64,000 nt of DNA, from assembly GCA_947452905.1 (NCBI GenBank), contig CANGEP010000006.1:62001-126000 (forward strand), given 5' to 3'. Source of the stretch: Bacteroidota bacterium (GTDB lineage Bacteria > Bacteroidota > Bacteroidia > Chitinophagales > Chitinophagaceae). Both the position numbers and the translations under genes were made by a program. Each line of letters starts with the position of its first letter. The first letter of the stretch is position 1. The notes under the pieces were generated by a model. The model worked only from the letters and a program-made list of their open reading frames with translations, did not search any database and was not told the DNA's origin. Below are positions 35,123 through 44,309 of the stretch, in pieces.

Positions 35123-37210
35123 ATGACACCTGAGAATAATCCTAAGAAAAAAAGTCCTTTAGGGGATGGCCCTAAAATGCCAAAATTCAATATCTATTGG
35201 ATCTATGGCCTAATTGCTTTGTCTTTATTATCGGCACGCTTTTTTCAATTAGCGCCCGATGTAACTACTATTTCTCGCAATGAATTTGTGAAATTAATGG
35301 CCAGCGGAGATGTAGAGAAATATGTGAAAGTAGAGAACAAAAAAGTAGTACGTATTTATATTAAAGCGGATAGTGTTCAAAAAGAATATTACGTTAAAAA
35401 GTTTAAAACCAAATTACCGAAAGATAAAGTAAAAGGTAATTATTTGTTTGAATACAAAGTAGACGATTGGTCTTCTTTTAATAAAGATGTAGAAGATGTA
35501 CTTACTAAAAATGCAATTACAAATATTCCTGATAGTAGTGTAGACACTGATAGTGATTGGTTTGGTCCCATCGCCAATACCATTTTCTCTTTGGGATTAA
35601 TAGTGGTTGTTTGGGTATTACTTATGCGTAAGATGGGCGGCGGTGGAGGCTCTGGTGGTGGCCCAGGGGGCATTTTTAATGTAGGAAAATCTAAAGCAAC
35701 TTTATTTGAAAAAGGTGGGACAAAAGTAAATATCACTTTTGCAGACGTGGCTGGTTTAGAAGAAGCCAAAGAAGAAGTGATGGAAATCGTTGACTTCTTA
35801 AAAAATCCTAAGAAGTATACAGCTTTGGGAGGTAAAATTCCTAAAGGAGCTTTACTCATTGGCCCTCCAGGCACAGGTAAAACTTTATTAGCGAAAGCTA
35901 TGGCAGGAGAAGCACAAGTACCTTTCTTTAGTTTAAGTGGCTCCGACTTTGTAGAAATGTTTGTGGGTGTGGGAGCAAGTCGTGTAAGAGATTTATTTAA
36001 ACAAGCAAGAGAAAAAGCACCTTGTATTATTTTTATAGATGAAATTGATGCCATTGGACGTGCGCGTGGTAAAAATGCCATGATGAGTAATGATGAGCGT
36101 GAAAACACTTTGAATCAGTTATTGGTTGAGATGGATGGATTTGGTGGAGATACAGGCATTATTATTTTAGCAGCTACTAATCGACCAGATGTATTAGATA
36201 GCGCCTTATTAAGACCAGGTCGTTTTGATCGCCAAATATCTATTGACCGCCCCGATGTAAAAGGACGCGAAGAAATTTTTAAAGTGCATCTAGGCCCAAT
36301 TAAAGTTTCAGAAAATTTAGATGTACATAAATTAGCAGAACAAACTCCAGGTTTTGCAGGAGCGGATATAGCGAATGTTTGTAACGAAGCTGCTTTAATA
36401 GCTGCACGTAAAGGAAAGACTGGTGTAGAAATGAAAGACTTTCAAGATGCTATTGATAGAGTGATAGGCGGATTAGAAAAGAAAAATAAAATTATTTCTA
36501 AAGAAGAGAAAGAAGTGATTGCTTATCACGAAGCAGGACATGCAATTTGTGGTTGGTTCTTGGAACATGCCTATCCATTGTTAAAAGTAACCATAGTTCC
36601 AAGAGGTACTGCTGCTTTGGGTTACGCACAGTATACACCTAAAGAACAATACTTATATACCATTGAACAGTTAACAGATCAAATGTGTATGACGCTCGGT
36701 GGACGTGCAGCTGAACAAATCTTCTTTGGTAAAATTTCAACAGGCGCTTCTAATGATTTACAACAAATATCTAAGATGGCCTATTCAATGGTGACTACTT
36801 ATGGAATGAATGAGAAAATTGGTAATGTAAGTTTTTATGACCCTTCTCAAGAAAACACTTTCCAAAAACCATTTAGCGAAGAGACCGGAAAAATAATTGA
36901 TGAAGAAGTGCGTAAAATGATTGCTGAAGCTTATCAAAGAACCCTTGCTTTATTAAGTGATAAAAAAGAGCAAGTAGAGACATTAGCAAAAGCGTTATTA
37001 GAAAGAGAGGTATTGCATAAATCAGATGTGGAAGAATTAATCGGCAATCGTCCTTTTGAAGAAAAAAGCACATTAGATGTTGGTACAGAATCAGAAACCT
37101 TTGCTCCTTCAGAGACAACTGTTGAAGGTAGTACAGATAATGTAGTAGATGCAATTGATAATGCTAATGCAACTATTGAAGCGGCTGATGCCACGGGAAA
37201 CAATGAATAA
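35123..37210 (+). CDS. ftsH: ATP-dependent zinc metalloprotease FtsH
   Basis: The 695-residue inner-membrane AAA+ protease has a helix at about 24-43, a periplasmic domain, a second helix at about 150-168, and a glycine-rich linker. Walker A GPPGTGKT is at 247-254 and Walker [10 protein letters not shown] follows; the SRH is [19 protein letters not shown]. The zinc site HEAGH starts at His469. The last about 45 residues are acidic and of low complexity. It degrades membrane proteins and regulators such as LpxC. Its stop is 8 bp before the LUD-domain gene. Confidence 0.97.
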   Translation: MTPENNPKKKSPLGDGPKMPKFNIYWIYGLIALSLLSARFFQLAPDVTTISRNEFVKLMASGDVEKYVKVENKKVVRIYIKADSVQKEYYVKKFKTKLPKDKVKGNYLFEYKVDDWSSFNKDVEDVLTKNAITNIPDSSVDTDSDWFGPIANTIFSLGLIVVVWVLLMRKMGGGGGSGGGPGGIFNVGKSKATLFEKGGTKVNITFADVAGLEEAKEEVMEIVDFLKNPKKYTALGGKIPKGALLIGPPGTGKTLLAKAMAGEAQVPFFSLSGSDFVEMFVGVGASRVRDLFKQAREKAPCIIFIDEIDAIGRARGKNAMMSNDERENTLNQLLVEMDGFGGDTGIIILAATNRPDVLDSALLRPGRFDRQISIDRPDVKGREEIFKVHLGPIKVSENLDVHKLAEQTPGFAGADIANVCNEAALIAARKGKTGVEMKDFQDAIDRVIGGLEKKNKIISKEEKEVIAYHEAGHAICGWFLEHAYPLLKVTIVPRGTAALGYAQYTPKEQYLYTIEQLTDQMCMTLGGRAAEQIFFGKISTGASNDLQQISKMAYSMVTTYGMNEKIGNVSFYDPSQENTFQKPFSEETGKIIDEEVRKMIAEAYQRTLALLSDKKEQVETLAKALLEREVLHKSDVEELIGNRPFEEKSTLDVGTESETFAPSETTVEGSTDNVVDAIDNANATIEAADATGNNE

Positions 37211-37218
37211 AATTTTGC

Positions 37219-37863
37219 ATGGAATCGCAAATTGCTAGAAATAAAATATTGCAAAAAATAAAACAAGCGCTGCATTCGCCAGTGGCTGTACCTTTTCCGG
37301 ATCAGGTAGCGGATACCCCCATCTTTATTCCAACTGAGCAAGAGTTGGCAATCGATTTTGCACAAAAGTTTACAGAGCTCTTAGGAAAATTTGTATACTG
37401 TGCTGATGAGGCCGAGTTGGTTGAAAAATTAACAGGACTTATTAAATTACATCATTGGGAGAAAATATATTCTAGAGAGTCAGGATGGCTGGATGACATG
37501 AGTGAATATCATTTTGATCCTGTTAATACAGATGATTTAGCTAGCTGCGATGCATCAATTACACTTTGTGAGCATTTAGTAGCCCGCACCGGCACTATTG
37601 TACTAAGCAGTGCACAATTAAGTGGTCGACAATCGAGCGTATATGCGCCTGTTCATATTTGTATTGCCTATACACATCAATTAGTGTTTGATATAGCGGA
37701 TAGTTTAGTTCAATTTAAAAACGAAGCAGCAACAATACCCAGCATGATTAGTTTTGCTACAGGACCAAGTCGTACTGCTGATATTGAAAAAACATTAGTA
37801 GTAGGTGTTCATGGCCCTAAAGAGGTATATTGTTTTTTAGTAGATAAGCATTTGGATTCCTAA
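37219..37863 (+). CDS. LUD domain-containing protein (LutC/YkgG family)
   Basis: The 214-residue protein carries the LUD fold, with signatures ITLCEHLVARTGTIVLSSAQLSGRQSS and FATGPSRTADIEKTLVVGVHGPKEVYCFLVD. LutC takes part in lactate oxidation with LutA and LutB, but those are absent here. In Bacteroidota a solitary LUD gene behind ftsH is common and its function is not established. It starts 8 bp after ftsH and 19 bp before lpxH. Confidence 0.87.
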   Translation: MESQIARNKILQKIKQALHSPVAVPFPDQVADTPIFIPTEQELAIDFAQKFTELLGKFVYCADEAELVEKLTGLIKLHHWEKIYSRESGWLDDMSEYHFDPVNTDDLASCDASITLCEHLVARTGTIVLSSAQLSGRQSSVYAPVHICIAYTHQLVFDIADSLVQFKNEAATIPSMISFATGPSRTADIEKTLVVGVHGPKEVYCFLVDKHLDS

Positions 37864-37882
37864 CTTTATATAAACCTCTTAC

Positions 37883-38641
37883 ATGCAGCTGGCTCCTGGA
37901 AAAAAAATATATTTCTTATCTGATTTTCACTTGGGAGCGCCCAATGAACAGCAAAGTCGTGTAAGAGAAGATCGCTTAGTTCGTTTTTTACAGGAAGCTC
38001 AAAAAGATGCAGCAGCTATTTTTATTGTAGGTGATATTTTTGATTTTTGGTTTGAGTACAAAACTGTAGTGCCAAAGGGTTTTGTAAGATTACTAGGTTG
38101 TTTAGCCAATATTGCTGATGCAGGAGTGTCCTTACATATTTTTACTGGCAACCATGATTTATGGATGGAGGACTATTTAACTAAAGAATTAAATGCTACT
38201 GTTTACTTTGAGCCGCAAAAATTTACTATTGCAGGTAAGGATTTTTTAATTGGTCATGGAGATGGTTTAGGTCCAGGCGACTTTGGCTACAAAAGATTAA
38301 AACGAATTTTTACAAACCCATTATGTAAATGGTTATTTAGATGGCTTCATCCCGATTTGGGTATTCAGTTAGCTAATTATTTTAGCGGGAAAAGTAGAGC
38401 TAAAACGGGCAGTGCTGATGAAGTTTTTTTAGGAGAAGATAAAGAATGGTTGATACTCTATTGCAAACAAAAAGCCGCTGAAATGAAAGTGGATTACTTT
38501 GTTTTTGGACATCGTCATTTTGCCATTGATTTTCCTATTAATGAACATACCCGTTATATTAATTTAGGGGATTGGATAAGACTTAATACTTATGGTGTTT
38601 TTGATGGGGAAAGGGTGCAATTGTTAACTTGGGAAAAATAG
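37883..38641 (+). CDS. lpxH: UDP-2,3-diacylglucosamine diphosphatase
   Basis: The 252-residue metallophosphoesterase hydrolyses UDP-2,3-diacylglucosamine to lipid X in lipid A synthesis. Metal-binding motifs are all visible: FLSDFHLGAP, GDIFDFWFEY, FTGNHDLWMEDY, IGHGDGLGPGDFGYK and FGHRHFAID. These match LpxH more closely than generic phosphoesterases, and the W-F-E-Y motif is characteristic. It acts at the cytoplasmic face of the inner membrane. A mechanosensitive-channel gene follows after 19 bp. Confidence 0.9.
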   Translation: MQLAPGKKIYFLSDFHLGAPNEQQSRVREDRLVRFLQEAQKDAAAIFIVGDIFDFWFEYKTVVPKGFVRLLGCLANIADAGVSLHIFTGNHDLWMEDYLTKELNATVYFEPQKFTIAGKDFLIGHGDGLGPGDFGYKRLKRIFTNPLCKWLFRWLHPDLGIQLANYFSGKSRAKTGSADEVFLGEDKEWLILYCKQKAAEMKVDYFVFGHRHFAIDFPINEHTRYINLGDWIRLNTYGVFDGERVQLLTWEK

Positions 38642-38660
38642 GCAACTTTAATTTTAATGT

Positions 38661-39722
38661 ATGAATTGGAATCAAGAAATACTAAGCAATCCGCTTAAAA
38701 GTCATCTTATTATTATTGGCATATTGGCCATTACGATGGCTGTAAAAAGGTTGGTGTCCCGATTTTTTGCTTCCTTAATATATACTTGGATTGATAAAAA
38801 AAATCATTCAGAATTAAGAAAAACACATGTACACCGATTGATTGTACCTATAGAAAGATTTTTGATTTTCTTAGTGGCTATTGTGGCTTTTTATGAACTT
38901 CGTTTTCCTGCAGCCTGGAATTTACATATATATAAGTTTACGCTTCAAGTGGCTATGGAGTCGGTAACAAAATTAATTTTTATTGTTTTGTTTATCCGAG
39001 TATGCTTAAGAACGCTTGAATTTATTTCGATTATTTTAGAAGAGAAGGCTAAACTTACTAAGGATCAAACCGATGACCAACTAGTATTATTTTTTAGAGA
39101 TTTTTTTAAAGTGATTTTATACATCATTGGGCTGTTAATGATTTTACATTATGTATTTAATGAGAACATTGGTAATTTAGTAACTAGCTTAAGTATCGTA
39201 GGTGCCGCCGTGGCATTATCGATGAGAGAAAGCCTGGAAAACATTATCGCCTCCTTTATTATATTTTTTGATAAACCCTTTACTGTTGGTGATTTAGTGA
39301 AAGTGAATAATTTTACGGGGACTATCGAAAAAATTGGATTAAGAAGTACTAGAATACGTACACAGGATAAAACTTATATTTCGGTGCCCAATAAGCAAAT
39401 GGTGGATACAATTGTAGACAATATTAGTTTGCGTACAGAGCGAAAAATAGAAATGGATTTACAGTTAAATGTAGCTACTTCGGCCGAGCATATAAAAGAG
39501 TTCACTCAGTTTTTAAGAACTTATATTGAAGGTATTAACACCATTAACAATAGTGTTGTTTTTGTAGCAGAATCTGGCAAACAGTTTCATGCTATACACA
39601 TTGAGTGTTTTGTTGGAATCCATACCGACTTAACAACTTTCCTGTTATTGAGAGAAAAAATTAATTTAGCAGCCATCGAATATGCTCATCAGCACCAAAT
39701 TAAATTTGCCGATAAGGCGTAG
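38661..39722 (+). CDS. MscS-family mechanosensitive ion channel
   Basis: A 353-residue protein with about four hydrophobic segments (near 15-32, 62-82, 95-118 and 145-165), then the pore helix VTSLSIVGAAVALSMRESLENIIAS and the MscS beta domain FDKPFTVGDLVKVNNFTGTIEKIGLRSTRI. The C-terminal alpha/beta domain follows. It would open under membrane tension to release solutes on hypo-osmotic shock. It is the last gene of the rsfS-ftsH-LUD-lpxH run and converges on merR with an 8-bp gap. Confidence 0.92.
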   Translation: MNWNQEILSNPLKSHLIIIGILAITMAVKRLVSRFFASLIYTWIDKKNHSELRKTHVHRLIVPIERFLIFLVAIVAFYELRFPAAWNLHIYKFTLQVAMESVTKLIFIVLFIRVCLRTLEFISIILEEKAKLTKDQTDDQLVLFFRDFFKVILYIIGLLMILHYVFNENIGNLVTSLSIVGAAVALSMRESLENIIASFIIFFDKPFTVGDLVKVNNFTGTIEKIGLRSTRIRTQDKTYISVPNKQMVDTIVDNISLRTERKIEMDLQLNVATSAEHIKEFTQFLRTYIEGINTINNSVVFVAESGKQFHAIHIECFVGIHTDLTTFLLLREKINLAAIEYAHQHQIKFADKA

Positions 39723-39730
39723 GCAAAAAA

Positions 39731-40282
39731 TTATAAACTTGATTTAAGGGATACTAAAAATCCTCTTATGTTTTTTAAACTATTAATTAAAGCCAAATCT
39801 TTCTCCGCTTTTTCTTTATTATTCTTGAGATAAGTTTTTGCTCCCTCGATTGAATATTTTTTTTCTCTTAACAAGTAATAAATTTGCTTTAAGAATTCAA
39901 TATCCTGTGCTCTAAACAAACGGTCTCCTTTGCGGGTTTTTCGCGGTTGTAATTGCTTAAATTCTTTTTCCCAATACCTAATTAAAGAGGTATTCGCGTT
40001 AAACCAAACGGCCACTTCGCCAATGGGATAATATAATTTTTTGGTAAGCTCTTCGGGAGAAGGTACTTTGAGCCTTTCCATTTCACCTTCCATGGAGGCA
40101 AATGATTTGCGCCCTCTTTTATGCGTAGTGGTGGCTTTACCAAAATGCATCGGTGCTCTTGAGACTGTGGGTAAAACAGCTTCTTTGGTAGGCAATGGTT
40201 TTTCGACCATGGCTCTCTTAATATGAACAGGTTCGGCAGGGGCACTACCAAATAAATCCAATTGCTGCAAATGTTTTGCCAT
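39731..40282 (-). CDS. MerR family transcriptional regulator
   Basis: The 183-residue protein has a basic, proline-rich N-terminus of about 75 residues, then a MerR winged helix (about 80-150): KLYYPIGEVAVWFNANTSLIRYWEKEFKQL, RLFRAQDIEFLKQIYYLL. No cysteines of metal-sensing members are present. The C-terminus is a short coiled coil. The start ATG is 4 nt after a TAACTTTG box; if the mRNA is leaderless this Met is used, otherwise the internal Met26 is possible. Its target is unknown. Confidence 0.88.
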   Translation of the reverse strand: MAKHLQQLDLFGSAPAEPVHIKRAMVEKPLPTKEAVLPTVSRAPMHFGKATTTHKRGRKSFASMEGEMERLKVPSPEELTKKLYYPIGEVAVWFNANTSLIRYWEKEFKQLQPRKTRKGDRLFRAQDIEFLKQIYYLLREKKYSIEGAKTYLKNNKEKAEKDLALINSLKNIRGFLVSLKSSL

Positions 40283-40286
40283 AAAA

Positions 40287-40294
40287 CAAAGTTA
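40287..40294 (-). promoter_or_regulatory. -7 box (TAACTTTG) 4 nt before the merR ATG
   Basis: TAACTTTG matches TAnnTTTG and is separated from ATG 40282 by TTTT only. Initiation would fall on the start codon. The -33 element is not clear. Confidence 0.45.
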
Positions 40295-40356
40295 GGGGAC
40301 TATTAATAGTTACTGACCTCTATAAATGATTGGTGGATAAATTGTTAAGTATAGCG

Positions 40357-40364
40357 TAATTTTG
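40357..40364 (+). promoter_or_regulatory. -7 box (TAATTTTG) 3 nt before ATG 40368
   Basis: TAATTTTG is followed by CCT and the ATG. The protein's first beta-strand starts at residue 2, so a later start is unlikely and the message should be leaderless or nearly so. Confidence 0.45.
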
Positions 40365-40367
40365 CCT

Positions 40368-41426
40368 ATGCGCTTATTTATTTTAGCTATACCACATGAA
40401 CACTCTTTTACAAGTTTGGTAATTGAGCGTGTAATGGATATGATACAAGCTGGGGCTGAATATCCTACTATTAGCTTCTATATAATTGGGGGGCAGTTTA
40501 ACCCTCCAATTATTGATTTTTGTAAGACTTATAAGGCAGTACATTTATTAACGTTAAAAGAAGCAAAACTGCTTTTAAAGACAGCTACTAATGAGAACTT
40601 TCTACATTTTGGTGCCTCTATAAAAGGAGCCGAAAACCAGCATCAATATTTTATTCCACTTACAACCCCAGGTGCTATTCAACCTCGCTCATTTATTGCA
40701 AAATATTTTCAAGAAAAGGCTTTTTTTAAGTTTATAAAAAAGGCTAAACAGGTTTTATATATTAATGAATGGATGCAAGAGCAAGTAGAATTAAAATTTC
40801 CTATAGCTGCTACCAAAGGCAAACTTGCTTGGTTGCCTACATTGGCCAAACCTATTTTTGAATGGCATCAATTAGCAGCCACCAAAGAATTTCTGGCAGA
40901 TGGGTATCCATATTTTTTAGCTTGTATCCCGGTAGCTCATTTTATTGATACTTTAAAAGAGTTTTCAATTTTTAAAAAATGGCAGCAAAGCACTATGCGA
41001 TTGGTTTTTATTTTTGACGAACCAAAAGATTATAATAAAGCTGCCGAACTTTTAAAAGGCTACAAATACAAAGAAAATATTAAGGTAAGACTTGCTAAAA
41101 ACTTAAGTACAGATTGGTTGGCTGCAGCCTATTTTATTATGTGGCAGGGAATTGACTGTTCTAAAACCTTTTGGATAGAATCGGCAGTTCATTACGATAT
41201 ACCCTTGCTCTTTGATGAGCAAATGAATATGCCTACAAGTTGGCAAAAAGCAGGTGAAGTGTTTTCGTTTTCCGAAAAAGGTGCCCTGTCCAACCATTTT
41301 AAATTATATTATAAAGACGAAGTGTATCGTCATGCTAGAGCTAGATTGGGGAAGGCTTGGATTGAACTTGCCAATGCAAAAAGAGAATCCAATAGTCTTT
41401 TTCAATTACCAGCTGATTTAGCCTAG
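40368..41426 (+). CDS. Hypothetical protein, glycosyltransferase-like (GT-B fold suspected)
   Basis: I do not recognise a named family. The roughly 352-residue product begins with a beta-strand (MRLFILAIPHEHS), has alternating alpha/beta elements, and contains a second Rossmann-like half (MRLVFIFDEPKDYNKAAELL) followed by WIESAVHYDIPLLFDEQMNMPTSW and a C-terminal helix. The region resembles the donor-binding half of GT4-like enzymes (a strand, then A/P, with the E of E-x7-E weakly matched). It has no signal peptide. The upstream TTG at 40362 is not used because the -7 box overlaps it. Function remains open. Confidence 0.55.
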   Translation: MRLFILAIPHEHSFTSLVIERVMDMIQAGAEYPTISFYIIGGQFNPPIIDFCKTYKAVHLLTLKEAKLLLKTATNENFLHFGASIKGAENQHQYFIPLTTPGAIQPRSFIAKYFQEKAFFKFIKKAKQVLYINEWMQEQVELKFPIAATKGKLAWLPTLAKPIFEWHQLAATKEFLADGYPYFLACIPVAHFIDTLKEFSIFKKWQQSTMRLVFIFDEPKDYNKAAELLKGYKYKENIKVRLAKNLSTDWLAAAYFIMWQGIDCSKTFWIESAVHYDIPLLFDEQMNMPTSWQKAGEVFSFSEKGALSNHFKLYYKDEVYRHARARLGKAWIELANAKRESNSLFQLPADLA

Positions 41427-41451
41427 GTAACTAGCATTATGAATATTATTG

Positions 41452-41459
41452 TACTTTTG
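41452..41459 (+). promoter_or_regulatory. -7 box (TACTTTTG) before gldC
   Basis: TACTTTTG matches TAnnTTTG and ends 32 nt before the gldC ATG. No exact TTTG is found 19-21 nt upstream. Confidence 0.4.
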
Positions 41460-41491
41460 TAACCTCTATTTTATTTATTAACTTACTCATT

Positions 41492-41839
41492 ATGCATCAA
41501 TCTAATATCCAAATAACAGTTCATTTAGACGAACAGAAAATTCCTCAAAACATTCAATGGTCAGCAACTGATAGTACGGCTACAGAAGCTCAGGACGCAA
41601 GAGCAATGATGTTAAATTTTTGGGATCCTACCGATAAAACTGCTCTAAGAATAGATCTTTGGACCAAAGACATGATGGTGGATGAGATGGCCGACTTCTT
41701 TTATCAAAATTTAATGGGTATGGGAGATACTTATATGAGAGCTACTCAAGATAAAGATATGGCAGAAGATTTTAAAATTTTTGCACAAACATTTATGAAA
41801 AAATTTAAAGCCAGTCAGTTGGCGCAAAATCCAAAATAA
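41492..41839 (+). CDS. gldC: Gliding motility protein GldC
   Basis: The 115-residue soluble protein matches GldC: an N-terminal beta-hairpin (IQITVHLDEQKIPQNIQWSA), then EAQDARAMMLNFWDPTDKTALRIDLWTKDM, and FYQNLMGMGDTYMRAT. In Flavobacterium johnsoniae gldC is next to gldB and its loss weakens gliding. Many non-gliding Bacteroidota also carry it. No other gld gene is in the window. A GatB/YqeY-domain gene follows after 6 bp, so these two form an operon. Confidence 0.92.
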   Translation: MHQSNIQITVHLDEQKIPQNIQWSATDSTATEAQDARAMMLNFWDPTDKTALRIDLWTKDMMVDEMADFFYQNLMGMGDTYMRATQDKDMAEDFKIFAQTFMKKFKASQLAQNPK

Positions 41840-41845
41840 AAAATT

Positions 41846-42298
41846 ATGAGCTTAGAAACAGAAGTGATGTCTTTGATGAAAGACGCTATGAAAAATAAAG
41901 ACGAAGCTTTATTAAGAGGATTAAGAGCTATTAAAGCAGAAATTATAAAAGCCAAAACAGAACCTGGTGCCAATGGCGAAATCTCTGCAGATGCTGAGAT
42001 GAAGCTTTTGCAAAAATTAGTAAAACAACGAAAAGATTCATTAGCCATATTTGAGCAACAAGGAAGAGCCGACTTGGCAACTAAAGAGTCGGAAGAAATT
42101 GCCGTTATAGAAAAATTCTTGCCTGCACAAATGAGTGAAGTCGAAGTAAAAACGGCGCTAGAAGCCATTATCGCCCAAGTGGGTGCTGCTGGGCCACAAG
42201 ATTTAGGTAAAGTGATGGGCGTAGCGTCTAAGCAATTAGCTGGCAAGGCGGATGGCAAAATGATAGCCGCTATCACCAAAGAATTATTAACTACTTAG
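41846..42298 (+). CDS. GatB/YqeY domain-containing protein
   Basis: A 150-residue YqeY-type protein with the tRNA-binding tail domain of GatB. Motifs: MKDAMKNKDEALLRGLRAIKAEI, KQRKDSLAIFEQQGRADLATKESEEI and EKFLPAQMSE, with KVMGVASKQLAGKADGKMIA near the C-terminus. A link to tRNA amidation or aminoacylation is suggested by homology only. It lies between gldC (6 bp) and the CvpA gene (3 bp). Confidence 0.93.
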   Translation: MSLETEVMSLMKDAMKNKDEALLRGLRAIKAEIIKAKTEPGANGEISADAEMKLLQKLVKQRKDSLAIFEQQGRADLATKESEEIAVIEKFLPAQMSEVEVKTALEAIIAQVGAAGPQDLGKVMGVASKQLAGKADGKMIAAITKELLTT

Positions 42299-42301
42299 TA
42301 C

Positions 42302-42817
42302 ATGTGGTTAGATATTTTAGCTGGCACTTTATTTATTATCGCTTTATTGCAAGGGTATCGTCGTGGATTTATTCGCGCCCTTATCTCTTTTTTCTCTCTT
42401 TTTATTGGCTTGGTGCTTGCATTTCAATTTGCAGGCTGGGTGGCTATTCAATTAAAAGAACATACAAAAATAGCTAGCCATTGGCTACCTTTTATTTCTT
42501 TTTTATTGGTTTTAGTTTTAGTATTAATTGTTTTAAGGTGGCTATCAGGATTACTTCAGCAAACAGCTGAATGGCTGCATTTAGGCTGGTTAAATACTAT
42601 ATTGGGAGTTGTACTTTACGTTTTTATTTATTACACGGTATTAAGTGCTATTGTCTATTTTTTACAAATTTTAGGGGTGCTTGAAGAAGCACAAATGAAA
42701 GGCACTTACACTTATGAATACTTGCATAAATGGTGGCCTTATTTTATGGAGCAAATGGCATATTGGGTTCCTTCCATAAAACATACTCTAGTTACGTTTT
42801 CAAACCCCTTTAAATAG
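42302..42817 (+). CDS. CvpA family membrane protein
   Basis: The 171-residue protein has four hydrophobic segments (near 2-25, 28-50, 62-85 and 97-120), and the CvpA signature YRRGFIRALISFFSLFIGLVLAF. Named for colicin V production in E. coli, the family is also needed for envelope stress tolerance in several bacteria; its exact job is not settled. It follows YqeY directly. Confidence 0.9.
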   Translation: MWLDILAGTLFIIALLQGYRRGFIRALISFFSLFIGLVLAFQFAGWVAIQLKEHTKIASHWLPFISFLLVLVLVLIVLRWLSGLLQQTAEWLHLGWLNTILGVVLYVFIYYTVLSAIVYFLQILGVLEEAQMKGTYTYEYLHKWWPYFMEQMAYWVPSIKHTLVTFSNPFK

Positions 42818-42881
42818 GTAAAAACCGACATTTATTAATTTGTTAATATCGAATTAAGTATCTTTATTCATATTGATTGTT

Positions 42882-43643
42882 ATGGAATACGAGATTATTA
42901 AAGAAGGAAAATTTGAATACTTAGAATTGGGCGAAGGGGAACCGCTATTGTTGCTCCATGGTCTTTTTGGGGCACTTAGTAATTTTTCTGATTTAATTGA
43001 AAAATTTAGACAAACCCACAAGGTAGTAGTACCCTTATTGCCATTATTTGACCTAGATATTTTACATACAAGCGTAACAGGGTTAGCAAAATTTGTAACA
43101 GAGTTTATTGAGTATAAAAAATTTGATCAAGTACATTTACTTGGTAATTCATTAGGAGGACATGTAGGTTTGGTATATGTTTTAAAACATCCCGAAAAAG
43201 TAAAATCACTTATTTTAACGGGAAGCAGTGGTTTATTTGAAAATGCAATGGGGGATACTTATCCAAAGCGTGGCGATTATGAATACATAAAAAATAAAAC
43301 TGCTCAAACTTTTTACGATCCTGCAATGGCTACGCCAGCTTTAGTGGATGAGGTTTTTGAGATTACGCGTAACCGCATTAAAGTAATTAAAATTATAGCT
43401 TTAGCAAAAAGTGCCATCCGAAATAATTTAGGGGAAGAACTTAATCAGATTAAAGTGCCAACCTTATTAATTTGGGGTAAAAATGATATTGTTACGCCAC
43501 CATTTGTAGCAGAAGAGTTTAAAAAGTTAATTCCACAAAGTGAGTTGCATTTTATTGACAAATGTGGTCATGCGCCAATGATGGAAGTGCCTCATGAGTT
43601 TAATAGTATTTTATTTAATTTTTTAATGACTTTGCCTAAATAA
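42882..43643 (+). CDS. Alpha/beta hydrolase
   Basis: A 253-residue hydrolase started at ATG 42882 (an in-frame TTG lies at 42873). The oxyanion motif is LLLLHGLFGA, the nucleophile is Ser90 in LLGNSLGGHVG, and the Asp and His are in WGKNDIVTPP and KCGHAPMMEVP. The arrangement resembles meta-cleavage hydrolases and proline iminopeptidase-like enzymes, so the substrate is uncertain. It is cytosolic (no signal peptide) and starts 65 bp after the CvpA gene. Confidence 0.88.
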   Translation: MEYEIIKEGKFEYLELGEGEPLLLLHGLFGALSNFSDLIEKFRQTHKVVVPLLPLFDLDILHTSVTGLAKFVTEFIEYKKFDQVHLLGNSLGGHVGLVYVLKHPEKVKSLILTGSSGLFENAMGDTYPKRGDYEYIKNKTAQTFYDPAMATPALVDEVFEITRNRIKVIKIIALAKSAIRNNLGEELNQIKVPTLLIWGKNDIVTPPFVAEEFKKLIPQSELHFIDKCGHAPMMEVPHEFNSILFNFLMTLPK

Positions 43644-43649
43644 ATCAAC

Positions 43650-44309
43650 ATGCTAGCTGCAACTATCGCCAGTAAGGCTTTGCCTCAGATACAGTTTACC
43701 GATAATGTAGCTTTTGTATTGCAATGCATGGAAGATTTTGACGTGCAGCATTTACCAGTAGTTAAGGACGATTACTATACAGGGTTAATTAGTAAAGAAA
43801 CTTTGTTAGATAGTAATGAAACAGAAACTATTGGGAACTTAGCAGATTCTTTTTTGAGAGTAGCCATTAATGAAAAAGCTCATTTTTTGACTGCCTTAAA
43901 TTTATTTACCAAACATCATATTAGTTTATTACCTGTAGTAAATGAACAACAAGAAACCATAGGCGTTGTATTACAAGAAAATTTAAACGAATTATTGGCT
44001 CAATTTTTAGGGGTAGATATGCCAGGGGCTACTATCGTGTTGGCGATAAATCCATATCAATACTCTCTAGCAGAAATGAGCCGATTAGTGGAAACGAATA
44101 ATGCTCAAATTTTGCATTTAAACGCAGCTTTTGACGAAGCCACAGGAAATTTAATGGTAACCCTGAAAATTAATAAAGAAGAGGCTGCTGCTATCATTGC
44201 TACTTTTCAAAGATATAATTATCAAGTGCTTCATTATTTTGGAAATTCTCCTATACATGATGACATCGAAGAGCATTATCAACACTTAATGAATTACTTA
44301 GATGTTTAA
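43650..44309 (+). CDS. CBS domain-containing protein
   Basis: The 219-residue protein has a tandem pair of CBS motifs in its first about 120 residues (VQHLPVVKDDYYTGLISKETLL and ISLLPVVNEQQETIGVVLQENL), and a C-terminal ACT-like beta/alpha region (GATIVLAINPYQYSLAEMSRLVETNN). Such Bateman modules bind adenosine nucleotides. The last 8 bp overlap the start of the next gene, so translation is probably coupled. It sits at the head of the envelope-biogenesis block. Confidence 0.87.
   Translation: MLAATIASKALPQIQFTDNVAFVLQCMEDFDVQHLPVVKDDYYTGLISKETLLDSNETETIGNLADSFLRVAINEKAHFLTALNLFTKHHISLLPVVNEQQETIGVVLQENLNELLAQFLGVDMPGATIVLAINPYQYSLAEMSRLVETNNAQILHLNAAFDEATGNLMVTLKINKEEAAAIIATFQRYNYQVLHYFGNSPIHDDIEEHYQHLMNYLDV

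Noticed and set aside
35440..36108. 222-residue minus-strand reading frame inside ftsH
   Set aside because: It is antisense to the conserved AAA domain of ftsH, has a proline-rich shadow composition and no family motif.
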